Assembly: GCA_041497115.1 (NCBI GenBank)
Contig: JBGQFW010000011.1
Span: 4,825-68,824 of the forward strand
DNA: 64,000 bases
Source: AR5 sp041497115
Lineage (GTDB): Bacteria > Methylomirabilota > Methylomirabilia > Rokubacteriales > CSP1-6
Reading direction: 5' to 3'
Shown here: one piece after another, positions 1 through 7,980 of the stretch
Position numbering within the stretch: the stretch's first letter is position 1
Layout of the letters: every line of letters begins with the position of its first letter
Notes under the pieces: generated by a model
What the model saw: only the letters and a program-made list of their open reading frames with translations
What the model was told of the DNA's origin: nothing
The model's database searches: none
Translations under genes and position numbers: made by a program

Positions 1-757
1 GCACTCCGGCGCGGCCGGCGGGATCGTGCCCTCGAGCTTCCGCCTCCTGCGCCAGGTGCTCGACCGGATCGAGAACGCGCGCACCGGCGAGGTCCTCGTG
101 CGCGAGTGCCACGTCGAGATTCCGCCCCATCGCCTCGCCGAGGCGCGCGCGGTCGCCGCCGTGCTCGGCGACGACATCTGGCGGCGCTTCCCCTACGCCG
201 ACGGCACGCAGCCGGTGACGAAGGACAACGTCGAGGCGCTGCTGAACAACACGTGGCGCCCCGTGCTGGCGGTCACCGGCGTCGGCGACATCCCGGCGCT
301 CGCCGACGCCGGCAACGTGCTGCGTCCGAAGACCTCGCTGAAGCTCTCGCTGCGGCTGCCGCCCACGTGCGACGCTGCGCGGGCCGTGCAGCGCGTGAAG
401 GAGACGCTCGAGGCCGAGCCGCCCTACGGCGCGCGCATCACGTTCTCCACCGGCGAGCGGCCGGGCAGCGGCTGGAACGCCCCGGCGATGGCCGGCTGGC
501 TCAGCGACTCCGTCGGGCGCGCGTCGAGCGCCCACTTCGGCACGCCGCCGATGTTCGACGGCCTCGGCGGCTCCATCCCGTTCATGGACATGCTGGGCAA
601 GCGCTTCCCCGAGGCGCAGTTTCTCGTGACCGGCGTGATGGGTCCCGGCTCCAACGCCCACGGCCCCAACGAGTTCATCGACCTGCCGACCGGCGTGCGG
701 GTCACCGCGTGCGTGGCCAGCGTGCTGGCCGACCACGCGACGATGGGCGGGCGATGA
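1..757 (+). CDS. M20-family metallopeptidase, C-terminal part (cut by window edge)
   Basis: The frame is open from the left edge, so the gene begins outside the window. A GTG at 26 is internal, because in-frame codons before it already read HSGAAGGIVPSS, typical of the M20 dimerisation (lid) domain. The end carries GPGSNAHGPNE, the region of the last metal-binding His and a conserved Glu of zinc M20 peptidases. Family members remove amino acids or acyl groups from dipeptides and amidated substrates in the cytoplasm. Its stop overlaps the next start (ATGA), so the two are probably translated together. Substrate cannot be read from the sequence. Confidence 0.88.
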   Translation, partial: HSGAAGGIVPSSFRLLRQVLDRIENARTGEVLVRECHVEIPPHRLAEARAVAAVLGDDIWRRFPYADGTQPVTKDNVEALLNNTWRPVLAVTGVGDIPALADAGNVLRPKTSLKLSLRLPPTCDAARAVQRVKETLEAEPPYGARITFSTGERPGSGWNAPAMAGWLSDSVGRASSAHFGTPPMFDGLGGSIPFMDMLGKRFPEAQFLVTGVMGPGSNAHGPNEFIDLPTGVRVTACVASVLADHATMGGR

Positions 758-2154
758 GAGGGATCGTCGGCTACGGCGTCTACCTGCCCTACTGGCGGCT
801 CGAGCGCAAGGCGATCGCGGAGGCGCTCGGCACGCCGGCGGGCGCGGGCACGCGCGCCGTCGCCTCGTACGACGAGGACACGACCTCCCTCGCCGTCGAG
901 GCCGGGCGCTCCGCGCTGCGCGGAGGGTCCATCGTGCCGCAGACGCTCTACTTCGCGACCTCCGATCCCGCGTACCTCGACAAGACCAACGCCACCGCGA
1001 TCCACGCCGCGCTCGACCTGCCGACCTCCGCGTTCGCCGCCGACATGGTCGGCGCGGTGCGCTCGGCGGTGGGCGCGATGCGCGCGGCCCGCGACGCGCG
1101 GGGCCCGGCGCTGGCCGTCCTCAGCGACATCCGCACCGGGCTGCCCGGCGGGGCGGACGAGCGCGACGGCGGCGACGGCGCCGCCGCGTTCCTGTTCGCC
1201 GACGACGCGTCCGACGCGCGGGTGATCGCCGAGCCGCTCGGCGCCGCCTCGGCCACCGTGGAGTTCCTCGAGCGCTGGCGGCTGCCCGGCGAGATGGCCT
1301 CGCACCAGTGGGAGGAGCGCTTCGGCGAGCACGCCTACGTGCCGCTCGGCGAGGCCGCGCTGACCGAGGCGCTCAAGCACGCCGGCGTGACGGCGCCGGC
1401 GATCACGCGGCTGATCGTCGCCGGACCGCACGGCCGCGCGGTGCGGCGCGTGGCGGCGTCGGCCGGCGTCAGGAAGGACGCGATCGCCGACGACCTCTCG
1501 GCCACGGTCGGCAACGCGGGCGCCGCCCACGCCGGGCTGATGTTCGCCGAGGCGCTCGACGGCGCCAAGGCCGACGACCTCGTCGCCGTCGTCTCGCTGG
1601 CCGACGGCGCCGACGCCAGCGTGTGGCGGGCGACCGGCGCGCCCCACCGCGCCGCCGGCCTCGCCGCCCGGATCGCCGGCGGCGCGCGCGTGAGCTATCC
1701 GACGTTCCTCGCCTGGCGCGGCTTCCTCAAGCGCGAGCCACCGCGCCGCCCCGATCCGCAGCCGCCCGAGGCGCCACCCTCGCTGCGCGCCGAGGCGTGG
1801 AAGTTCGCCTTCACCGGCAGCCGCTGCCAGGGGTGCGGCACGTGCCACCTGCCTCCGCAGCGCGTCTGCGTGAAGTGCCACGCGGTGGACCGCATGACGC
1901 CCGAGCGGCTGGCCGACGTGCCGGCGACGATCGCCACGTTCACGGTGGACCGCCTGGCCTACTCGCCGTCGCCGCCGATGGTGGTGGCGGTGCTCGACTT
2001 CGAGGGCGGCGGCCGGTTCCAGTGCGAGATGACCGATGTCGATCCCAAGGCCGTGAAGCTCGGCGACCGCGTCGCCATGACCTTCCGCCGCATCCTCACC
2101 GCCGGCGGCGTCCACAACTACTTCTGGAAAGCCAGACCGCTGTCGACCACATGA
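754..2154 (+). CDS. HMG-CoA-synthase-like thiolase-fold protein fused to a DUF35 Zn-ribbon/OB domain
   Basis: The start is the ATG in the ATGA overlap with the M20 gene (466 aa); the same frame is open upstream but only as an antisense-type shadow. Residues 1 to about 330 look like archaeal/bacterial HMG-CoA synthase (MRGIVGYGVYLPYWRLER start). From about 345 there is a DUF35 domain with a Cys-rich zinc ribbon, CQGCGTCH at 358 followed by CVKC. The segment expected to carry the nucleophilic Cys (FACKA in archaeal HMGS) reads FAADMVGAV, so the Cys seems absent. Together with the following thiolase this suggests a thiolase/synthase/DUF35 assembly handling acyl-CoA. Exact reaction unknown. Confidence 0.8.
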   Translation: MRGIVGYGVYLPYWRLERKAIAEALGTPAGAGTRAVASYDEDTTSLAVEAGRSALRGGSIVPQTLYFATSDPAYLDKTNATAIHAALDLPTSAFAADMVGAVRSAVGAMRAARDARGPALAVLSDIRTGLPGGADERDGGDGAAAFLFADDASDARVIAEPLGAASATVEFLERWRLPGEMASHQWEERFGEHAYVPLGEAALTEALKHAGVTAPAITRLIVAGPHGRAVRRVAASAGVRKDAIADDLSATVGNAGAAHAGLMFAEALDGAKADDLVAVVSLADGADASVWRATGAPHRAAGLAARIAGGARVSYPTFLAWRGFLKREPPRRPDPQPPEAPPSLRAEAWKFAFTGSRCQGCGTCHLPPQRVCVKCHAVDRMTPERLADVPATIATFTVDRLAYSPSPPMVVAVLDFEGGGRFQCEMTDVDPKAVKLGDRVAMTFRRILTAGGVHNYFWKARPLSTT

Positions 2155-2201
2155 GGACGGGCGCTTCGAACCGGTGAGGATCATCGCCAACTAACCCCGT
2201 T

Positions 2202-2238
2202 GGGGGGGTGTCGGGGGGGAGCGGCGGTCGCTCCCCCC
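2202..2238 (-). repeat. GC-rich hairpin repeat, divergent copy A
   Basis: Read on the minus strand it is a 9-bp stem (GGGGGGAGC/GCTCCCCCC, 2238-2230 with 2222-2214) closed by a 7-nt loop and followed by GACACCCCCCC. The architecture matches the copies at 4475, 24342 and 48796, but the stem and loop sequence differ. It fills the 108-nt gap between the HMGS-like fusion and the thiolase. There is no T tract, so a simple terminator role is not obvious. Confidence 0.5.
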
Positions 2239-2262
2239 TGATACAAACAATAAGGACAAGAC

Positions 2263-3462
2263 ATGGCCAGCAACGGCATTCGTGATCGCGTGGCGATCGT
2301 CGGGATGGGGTGCACGCCGTTCGGCGAGCGCTGGGACAAGGGCGCCGGCGACCTGCTGGTGGACGCCGCCGGCGAGGCGCTCATCTCGGCCGGCATCGAG
2401 CTGCCCCAGGTGGACGCGTTCTGGCTCGGCACGCTCTTCTCCGGCCAGAGCGGGCTCACCCTCTCGCGCCCGCTGAAGATCGACTACAAGCCGGTGAGCC
2501 GGCTCGAGAACTACTGCGCGACGGGGTCGGAGGCGTTCCGCAACGCTTGCTACGCGGTCGCCTGCGGCGCTTACGATGTCGCCATGGCGATCGGCGTCGA
2601 GAAGCTGAAGGACTCGGGCGTCTCGGGGCTGCCGGGCACCCGCGCCGCCGGCGACGGCACCGCGGCGGCCATGACGGCGCCGGCGATGTTCAGCCTGCTG
2701 GCGCCGGCGTACGCCCGGAAGTTCGGGATCGAGGAGGCCCAGCTCAAAGAGGTGATGACACGCATCGCCTGGAAGAACCACAAGAACGGCAGCCTCAACC
2801 CGCGCGCCCAGTTCCGCAAGGAAGTGGCCAAGGAGACGATCGCGTGCTCGCCGCTGGTCGCCGGCGCGCTCGGGATCTTCGACTGCTCGGGCGTCAGCGA
2901 CGGCTCGGCGGCGGCGATCATCGTGCGCGCCGAGGACGCCCACCGCTACACCGATCACCCGCTCTACGTGAAGGCGCTCTCGTTCGTGGCCGGCCCCGCC
3001 GCCGGCCCCCTCGATCCCGACTACGACTACACGACGTTCCCGGAGGTCGTCGCCTCGGCCTCCGACGCCTACGCGCAGGCCGGCATCAAGGACGCGCGCC
3101 GCGAGCTGGCGATGGCCGAGGTCCACGACTGCTTCACGCCGACCGAGCTGGTGCTGATGGAGGACCTCGGCTTCTCCAGCCGCGGCACCGCGTGGAAGGA
3201 CGTGCTGGCGGGGACGTTCGATCTCGACGGCGAGCTGGCGGTGAACCCCGACGGCGGGCTGAAGTCCTTCGGCCATCCGATCGGCGCCTCCGGCCTGCGC
3301 ATGCTCTTCGAGTGCTGGCTGCAGCTGCGCGGCCAGGCCGGCCAGCGACAGATCGCCAGCGTGGGCCGCGGTCGCACGCTGGCCCTCACCCATAACCTCG
3401 GTGGCGCGCCGGGCGAGTGCGTCTCGTTCGTCGGCGTCGTCGGATCGGAGCCCAGCGCCTGA
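2263..3462 (+). CDS. Thiolase-family protein (SCP-x/acetyl-CoA acetyltransferase type)
   Basis: A 399-aa thiolase-superfamily protein of the SCP-x/Ltp type. ENYCATGSEAF places the nucleophilic Cys at residue 85, and FGHPIGASG places the active-site His at about 338. The C-terminal Cys of biosynthetic thiolases is not in its usual CxGGGxG setting; the protein reads NLGGAPGECVSF. This is common in SCP-x thiolases and in the thiolase-like aldolases that need a DUF35 partner. The preceding gene supplies such a DUF35 domain, so the two products probably form one complex acting on a beta-ketoacyl-CoA or beta-hydroxyacyl-CoA. The stop overlaps the next start (TGATG). Confidence 0.87.
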   Translation: MASNGIRDRVAIVGMGCTPFGERWDKGAGDLLVDAAGEALISAGIELPQVDAFWLGTLFSGQSGLTLSRPLKIDYKPVSRLENYCATGSEAFRNACYAVACGAYDVAMAIGVEKLKDSGVSGLPGTRAAGDGTAAAMTAPAMFSLLAPAYARKFGIEEAQLKEVMTRIAWKNHKNGSLNPRAQFRKEVAKETIACSPLVAGALGIFDCSGVSDGSAAAIIVRAEDAHRYTDHPLYVKALSFVAGPAAGPLDPDYDYTTFPEVVASASDAYAQAGIKDARRELAMAEVHDCFTPTELVLMEDLGFSSRGTAWKDVLAGTFDLDGELAVNPDGGLKSFGHPIGASGLRMLFECWLQLRGQAGQRQIASVGRGRTLALTHNLGGAPGECVSFVGVVGSEPSA

Positions 3463-4439
3463 TGGCTACCAAGATCATGTTCTCGCCGAAGTTCCCCAAG
3501 TCGATCTTCGACGTCGCGGTAGAGATGACGCCGCCCGGCTTCGAGCTGGTCCCCGTCGACGCCACCGGCCCGCAGTTTCTCGAGGTCGCGCGCGACGCGG
3601 AGTACTTCATGGGCTTCGGCCGCAACCCGCTGAGCACCGACTTCTACACCGCCGCCAAGCGGATGAAGCTCGTGCAGCTCATCAGCGCCGGCTACAACAC
3701 GCTGGACCTCGAGGCCGCCCGCAAGGCCGGTGTGCCCATCTCCAACAACGGCGGCGCCAACTCGGTGGCGGTGGCCGAGCACGCCGTTCTGTTGATCCTG
3801 GCCACGCTCAAGAAGCTGGCGTGGCAGCACAAGAACTGCGTGGAGGGCAAGTGGCGGGTCGGTGACTTCGCCGAGACGCGCCTCTACGAGCTGGAGGGCA
3901 AGACGGTCGGCATCGTCGGCCTCGGCAACATCGGCAAGAAGGTCGCCCGCCGCCTGCACGGCTTCGACGTCACGATCGTCTACTACGACATCCTCCGGCT
4001 GGCCGAGCACGAGGAGGACGCGCTCGGCGTGCGCTTCGTGCTGCTGGACGAGCTGCTCCGGACGTCCGACGTGATCACGCTGCACGTGCCGCTCACGTCG
4101 CTGACCAAGGATCTGATCTCCGACCGCCAGCTCAACCTCATGAAGCCGACGGCGGTGCTGGTCAACACCTGCCGGGGGCCGGTGGTGGACGAGCGCGCGC
4201 TGCACAAGGCGCTCATCACCAAGCGCATCTCCGGCGCCGGCCTCGACGTGATGGTGGACGAGCCACCGTCCAAGGACAACCCGCTGCTCAACGTGGAGAC
4301 CATCACGATCACCCCGCACACCGCGGGGCCGACGTGGGAGAACTGGCCCAAGGCGTTCCGCAACGCCTTCGACAACATCCTGCGCGTCCACGCCGGCCGC
4401 AAGCCGATGTGGGTGATTCCCGAGCTGCGGAGGGAATAG
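3462..4439 (+). CDS. D-isomer-specific 2-hydroxyacid dehydrogenase
   Basis: 325 aa from the ATG that overlaps the thiolase stop; an in-frame upstream GTG would overlap the thiolase by 48 nt and is rejected. The NAD-binding fold shows GIVGLGNIG at about 150-158. Catalytic residues are visible as Arg in NTCRGPVVDE, Glu in DEPPS and His in TPHTAG. The family oxidises D-2-hydroxyacids or reduces 2-oxoacids with NAD(P)H in the cytoplasm (glyoxylate/hydroxypyruvate reductase and phosphoglycerate dehydrogenase relatives). It ends the rightward M20/HMGS/thiolase run and probably processes a carboxylic acid intermediate of the same pathway. Confidence 0.9.
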   Translation: MATKIMFSPKFPKSIFDVAVEMTPPGFELVPVDATGPQFLEVARDAEYFMGFGRNPLSTDFYTAAKRMKLVQLISAGYNTLDLEAARKAGVPISNNGGANSVAVAEHAVLLILATLKKLAWQHKNCVEGKWRVGDFAETRLYELEGKTVGIVGLGNIGKKVARRLHGFDVTIVYYDILRLAEHEEDALGVRFVLLDELLRTSDVITLHVPLTSLTKDLISDRQLNLMKPTAVLVNTCRGPVVDERALHKALITKRISGAGLDVMVDEPPSKDNPLLNVETITITPHTAGPTWENWPKAFRNAFDNILRVHAGRKPMWVIPELRRE

Positions 4440-4440
4440 A

Positions 4441-4508
4441 GGAGGGCCCCGGGTTCCCCGGGGCCCTCCGAACGGTGGGGGGTGTGGGGGCCATCTCGGG
4501 GCCCCCGC
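4441..4508 (-). repeat. Two-hairpin GC-rich intergenic repeat, copy B
   Basis: Read on the minus strand it starts directly after the DinB-like stop codon. Hairpin 1 is GGGGGCC-CCGAGAT-GGCCCCC (4506-4486), followed by ACACCCCCC. Hairpin 2 is a perfect 12-bp stem (4441-4452 with 4458-4469, loop of 5). Both hairpins, in the same order and with related linkers, recur at 24342-24411. It lies between convergent genes and could act as a bidirectional terminator or RNA-stabilising structure, although neither side has a T tract. Confidence 0.75.
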
Positions 4509-5036
4509 TCAAACGACGGGCTTGGCGCCCACCAGGGTGCGCGCCAGCTCGATCTCGCCGAAGTGGGTGAAGCCGTGCGTGATGCAGACTTCGGCGAGCG
4601 CGCGCACGGCCGGCATGTCGCCCAGCGGCTTGATCGTCACGGTGGCGTCGAGCGCCGCCGGGGCGATCTTCGCCAGGTACTCGTCGGTGCTCGCCCACAC
4701 CTTCTGGGTGTACTCGCGGAACACGCCGAGGTCCCGGACGCGCAGCGCCTGTGCCTCCTCGGTCGTCATGCCGGTGCCCTGGGCGACCGGGGGCAGCCCG
4801 AGCTTCTCGGCGTAACCGCCCTCCTGCCAGACGATCGGCCGGCGGTTCTGGAGGATGTAGCGCACCACGTTGTCCTCGGTGCGCACGTAGTGCCAGAGCC
4901 CCCACGCGATCGTGTTGGCCCTGGGATGGCCGGCCGGCACCTGGTGCAGCTGCTCGGGCGTGAGCCCCTCCAGCGACCGGTCGAGCGCCTTGTGCAGCCG
5001 TCCCAGCTCCAGCGTGATCAGCTCCGCCGTCGTCAT
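4509..5036 (-). CDS. DinB-family (four-helix, metal-binding) protein
   Basis: 175 aa. The ATG at 5036 follows a strong GAGGAGGG ribosome-binding site; the much longer open frame upstream is antisense to the thioredoxin gene and is discarded. The sequence is all-helical with DinB features: WGLWHYVRTEDNVV in the second helix and HGFTHFGEI near the end, each offering a His of the usual metal triad. DinB/YfiT proteins are cytoplasmic metal-dependent enzymes, some of them thiol transferases, but most have no assigned substrate. It is transcribed divergently from the DsbA-like gene. No substrate can be assigned. Confidence 0.8.
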   Translation of the reverse strand: MTTAELITLELGRLHKALDRSLEGLTPEQLHQVPAGHPRANTIAWGLWHYVRTEDNVVRYILQNRRPIVWQEGGYAEKLGLPPVAQGTGMTTEEAQALRVRDLGVFREYTQKVWASTDEYLAKIAPAALDATVTIKPLGDMPAVRALAEVCITHGFTHFGEIELARTLVGAKPVV

Positions 5037-5067
5037 CGCACCCTCCTCGTGAGCGTTCGGTTGCGAG

Positions 5068-5077
5068 AGTGTACACT
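5068..5077. promoter_or_regulatory. Perfect 10-bp palindrome in a divergent promoter region
   Basis: AGTGTACACT is its own reverse complement and lies centrally between the divergent DinB-like and DsbA-like starts. It contains TACACT on both strands, so it could supply a -10 hexamer in each direction or be an operator half. No matching -35 is evident. Confidence 0.4.
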
Positions 5078-5108
5078 GAGACGCCCGACCGATCGAAGGA
5101 GGCCCCTC

Positions 5109-5897
5109 GTGGTGAAGCGTTTCGCGATCGTGGCGATCGTGGCGGCGGCGCTGGTCGTCCCCGGCGGGGCCCGCGCCCAGAGCGGCGACGACCTCAAGGC
5201 GCTCCGGCAAGAGATCGAGGCGCTCAAGGCGGGCATCGGCGCCGTCCAGCGCGACGTGCAGGAGATCAAGGCGCTGCTGCAGCAGGGGCGCGCCGCGGCG
5301 GCGCCGCCCTCGCCGGTGGCGCCCGACTCGACCGAGGTGAGCGTGGCCCACGCGTTCGCCAAGGGCGGCGACAACGCCCGCCTGGTGCTGGTGGAGTTCT
5401 CCGACTTCCAGTGCCCGTTCTGCGGCCGCCACGTCAAGCAGACGATGCCGCTGATCGAGCGCGAGTACGTGAACACCGGCAAGCTGCGCTACGTCCTGCG
5501 CAACCTGCCGCTGGAGTCGATCCACCCCGACGCGTTCCGCGCCGCCGAGGCGGCGGAGTGCGCGGGCGACCAGGGCCGCTACTGGCAGATGCACGAGAGG
5601 CTCTTCGCCAACCAGCAGGCGCTGGGCGCCGCCGACCTCGTGCGCTACGCCCAGGAGGCGGGCGCCGATCCCGCGAAGTTCCAGCAGTGCCTGGACGCCG
5701 CGCCGCACACCGCCAAGATCCGCGCGGATCTGGCCGATGCCCAGGCCGCCGGCATCACCGGCACGCCGACCTTCTTCATCGGTGTCGCCGACGGCCCCGG
5801 CCGGGTGAAGGCCCTGCGCCGCATCCAGGGCGCCCACCCCTACCCGGTCTTCAAGGCCGCGATCGACGGGCTGCTGGCGGAAGGCGCGGCGAAGTAG
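5109..5897 (+). CDS. Exported DsbA/thioredoxin-fold oxidoreductase
   Basis: 262 aa from GTG 5109, or 261 aa from the adjacent GTG 5112; GAAGGAGG just upstream suits either. The first ~25 residues form a Sec signal peptide ending ...ARAQ, followed by a short helical, probably coiled-coil stretch (about 28-65) and then a Thioredoxin_4/DsbA-like domain. The redox motif is FQCPFC, with Cys at 102 and 105. A late GITGTPTFF supplies the cis-Pro loop. Proteins of this BdbD/DsbA group introduce or exchange disulfides in envelope proteins. The neighbouring cytochrome and PQQ enzymes are envelope proteins containing Cys and could be clients; that link is inference. Confidence 0.88.
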   Translation: MVKRFAIVAIVAAALVVPGGARAQSGDDLKALRQEIEALKAGIGAVQRDVQEIKALLQQGRAAAAPPSPVAPDSTEVSVAHAFAKGGDNARLVLVEFSDFQCPFCGRHVKQTMPLIEREYVNTGKLRYVLRNLPLESIHPDAFRAAEAAECAGDQGRYWQMHERLFANQQALGAADLVRYAQEAGADPAKFQQCLDAAPHTAKIRADLADAQAAGITGTPTFFIGVADGPGRVKALRRIQGAHPYPVFKAAIDGLLAEGAAK

Positions 5898-5907
5898 CCG
5901 CGCGGCG

Positions 5908-6495
5908 TTACGGCGTCAAACTCGCGCAGTAGTGCGCGAGGCTCTCGATCTCCTCCGCGGTCAGCGGCTGGGCGGCCATCGTCATCGTGCCGTCGAGGTC
6001 GGAGGCGGTCTGGGCCTTGAAGCCGCGCAGCAGCTTCAGGAGATACACGAGATCCTGGCCGGCCAGCCGCGGGACCTGCTTCTGGCCGGTGAGCGTCGGG
6101 GTGTGGCAGGACGAGCAGTGGTGCACGCCGGCGAGCTGCCGCCCGGCGGCCGCCTTCCGGAAGTCGATCGACGATCCACGCGCCTGCGCCGGCTGCGCCG
6201 CGTAGAACGCCGCCAGGTCGGCCATGTCCTCGTCGCTCAGGTTCGCTGCGAAGGGCGACATCTGCTCGTCCTTGCGCCGGCCGTCGCGGAACTTGATGAG
6301 CTGCCAGTGGGTGAAGTACGTCGGCTGGCCGGCCAGCGACGGGATGCCGGCGGTCGTCGCGTTGCCGTCGAGGCCGTGACATTTGGCGCACGGCTCGGAC
6401 TTGCGACGGCCCGCCTCGACGTCGGCGGCGGAGGCGACGCTGCCCGCCGCCAGGGCGGCGACGAGCAGCGTCGCGGTCAGAATCGGACGGACCAG
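5908..6495 (-). CDS. Diheme c4-like cytochrome c with non-canonical start
   Basis: Two haem-binding sites are visible: CAKCH near residue 36 and CSSCH near residue 127, each in a c4-like half with Met-containing second parts (KDEQMSPF, TMTMAAQ). Reading upstream from the ATG at 6261 gives a full haem domain and a clear signal peptide (LVRPILTATLLVAALAAG), so the gene starts well before that ATG. No ATG, GTG or TTG lies in frame there; the best start is CTG at 6495, 3 nt after the stop of the upstream dehydrogenase gene. A periplasmic electron acceptor for that PQQ-type dehydrogenase is the likely role. About 195 aa. Confidence 0.8.
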   Translation of the reverse strand: MVRPILTATLLVAALAAGSVASAADVEAGRRKSEPCAKCHGLDGNATTAGIPSLAGQPTYFTHWQLIKFRDGRRKDEQMSPFAANLSDEDMADLAAFYAAQPAQARGSSIDFRKAAAGRQLAGVHHCSSCHTPTLTGQKQVPRLAGQDLVYLLKLLRGFKAQTASDLDGTMTMAAQPLTAEEIESLAHYCASLTP

Positions 6496-6497
6496 CG

Positions 6498-7709
6498 TTA
6501 CTTGTTGTAGCTGACGCGATAGATCGCGCCGGCGTAGTCGTCGGAGATCAGCATCGAGCCGTCCTTCATGTGCGCCGTGTAGACGGGGCGGCCCCAGATC
6601 TGGTCACCGTCCCGCCAGCCCTCGGCGAACGGCTCGTACTTCGCCACCTTGCCGCTGCCGTCGAGCGTGACCATCATCACGCGATAGCCGACCTTCTCCT
6701 TGCGATTCCAGGAGCCGCGCTGGGCCAGGAACACGCGGTTCTTGTACTCGGGCGGGAACATCGAGCCCGTGTAGAACATGACCCCGTTGCCGGCGACGTG
6801 GGGGCCGGTCTTGAGAAGAGGCGCCACGTAGTCCTTGCACGACTTGCCCTTGCCGTGCACGGGGTCGAGCGTGTCGCCCCCGTGGCAGAACGGGAAGCCG
6901 AAGTGCATGTCCTTCTTCGGCGCCATGTCGAACTTGTCGCTCGGCGAGTCGTCGCCGAGCCAGTCACGCCCGTGGGTGGCGAAATAGAGCGTCTTGGTCA
7001 CCGGGTGCCAGTCGAAGCCCACGCTGTTGCGCACGCCGTGCGCCCAGTACTCGAAGCCGGTGCCGTCGGTATTGACGCGCGAGATGTTCGCGTGGGTGTC
7101 GGGCGGCATGCAGATGTTGCAGGGCGCGCCGATGTTGAAGTAGAGCTTGCCGTCGGGGCCGAACGCCAGGTGCTTCCAGCCGTGCGGCACGTCCTTGGGC
7201 AGCGTGTCGTACACGGTCACCATCTCGGGCGGGGCGTCGAGCTTGTCCTCGATCCCCTCCATCTTGCTGATGCGCGAGATCTCGGCGATGTAGAGCGTGC
7301 CGGCCTTGAAGGCCACGCCGTTGGGCAGGTTGAGCCCCTTGGCGATCGTCTTCACCTCGCGGCTTCCGCCCTTGTCCACGATGGCGTAGACGTTGCCGGC
7401 CACGCGGCTGGAGACGAACAGCGTGCCCTTGTCGCCCCACGTCATGTCGCGGGCGTTGTTGATGCCGGACGCCCACAGGTCGACCTTGAACCCGGCCGGG
7501 ACCTTGATCTTGTTGACGGGAATCTCGGCGGCCGGCGTGGGCGCGGGCGGCTGGGCGATGGGCGCCAGCATCGAGTCGGCCATCGACGGCGGCTGCCCCT
7601 GCTTCCAGGTGGGCGGCGGCGCCGGCTGCTGGGCCTGGGCCGGGACGAGCCACACGGCGACGGCGCCGAGCAGCAGCACACTGACCACGACAGCGAGGGT
7701 GCGGCGCAT
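6498..7709 (-). CDS. PQQ-type sugar/sorbosone dehydrogenase-like beta-propeller protein, exported
   Basis: 403 aa from ATG 7709, chosen because GTAGGAGGTCCGCT precedes it; a GTG 30 nt upstream has no such site. Residues 1-27 form a signal peptide ending AQAQ. The body matches the soluble glucose/sorbosone dehydrogenase beta-propeller: PAGFKVDLWASG, HGVRNSVGFDWHP, THGRDWLGDD, QRGSWNR. Family members oxidise aldoses or sorbosone with PQQ in the periplasm. The gene sits head-to-head with pqqA and directly upstream of a cytochrome c, a coherent unit of cofactor, enzyme and acceptor. The real substrate is not readable. Confidence 0.87.
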   Translation of the reverse strand: MRRTLAVVVSVLLLGAVAVWLVPAQAQQPAPPPTWKQGQPPSMADSMLAPIAQPPAPTPAAEIPVNKIKVPAGFKVDLWASGINNARDMTWGDKGTLFVSSRVAGNVYAIVDKGGSREVKTIAKGLNLPNGVAFKAGTLYIAEISRISKMEGIEDKLDAPPEMVTVYDTLPKDVPHGWKHLAFGPDGKLYFNIGAPCNICMPPDTHANISRVNTDGTGFEYWAHGVRNSVGFDWHPVTKTLYFATHGRDWLGDDSPSDKFDMAPKKDMHFGFPFCHGGDTLDPVHGKGKSCKDYVAPLLKTGPHVAGNGVMFYTGSMFPPEYKNRVFLAQRGSWNRKEKVGYRVMMVTLDGSGKVAKYEPFAEGWRDGDQIWGRPVYTAHMKDGSMLISDDYAGAIYRVSYNK

Positions 7710-7782
7710 AGCGGACCTCCTACGTTGGAGGAGAGTCACTGGGATGGTTGGGAGCCCCTAGGTAACCCGGCGCCTCGCGCGT

Positions 7783-7824
7783 TGTCAATGGCCCTTGACG
7801 ATCGTCGCCCGCCTGATCTACGAT
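7783..7824. promoter_or_regulatory. Back-to-back promoters of the dehydrogenase gene (-) and pqqA (+)
   Basis: On the plus strand TTGACG (7795-7800), an 18-nt spacer and TACGAT (7819-7824) precede pqqA. On the minus strand a perfect TTGACA (revcomp of 7783-7788) points to the dehydrogenase gene, with only a weak -10. The two -35 boxes form an inverted repeat, GTCAA-TGGCCC-TTGAC, so one protein bound here could control both. Confidence 0.6.
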
Positions 7825-7855
7825 GACCGCCACGAACGACCTGGAGGTGACGGCC

Positions 7856-7954
7856 ATGGCATGGGAAGCTCCGGATTTCGTGGAAGTGAAGATGGATGCC
7901 GAGATTAACTCCTACCAGGACGATTTCGGCGGCGAGCAGGACGACCGCTTCTAG
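7856..7954 (+). CDS. pqqA: PQQ precursor peptide PqqA
   Basis: A 32-residue peptide starting MAWEAPDF behind GGAGGTGA. It contains EINSY, the Glu-x3-Tyr pair (E16, Y20) that is cross-linked by PqqE and becomes the carbon and nitrogen skeleton of pyrroloquinoline quinone. The remainder is short and acidic, ending EQDDRF, as in other PqqA peptides. It is too short for routine gene calling. pqqBCDE follow directly, separated by a hairpin, and an own promoter precedes it. Confidence 0.97.
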   Translation: MAWEAPDFVEVKMDAEINSYQDDFGGEQDDRF

Positions 7955-7980
7955 CCGGTCGCTCGCCGAACGTCTGACCG

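Noticed and set aside
424..2190. 588-codon open frame on the minus strand
   Set aside because: Antisense to the M20 and HMGS-like genes; low-complexity Arg/Gly/His composition and no recognisable motif.
2155..2200. Possible tRNA fragment around TTCGAACC
   Set aside because: No acceptor stem, anticodon arm or T-arm context; only the short TTCGA word matches.
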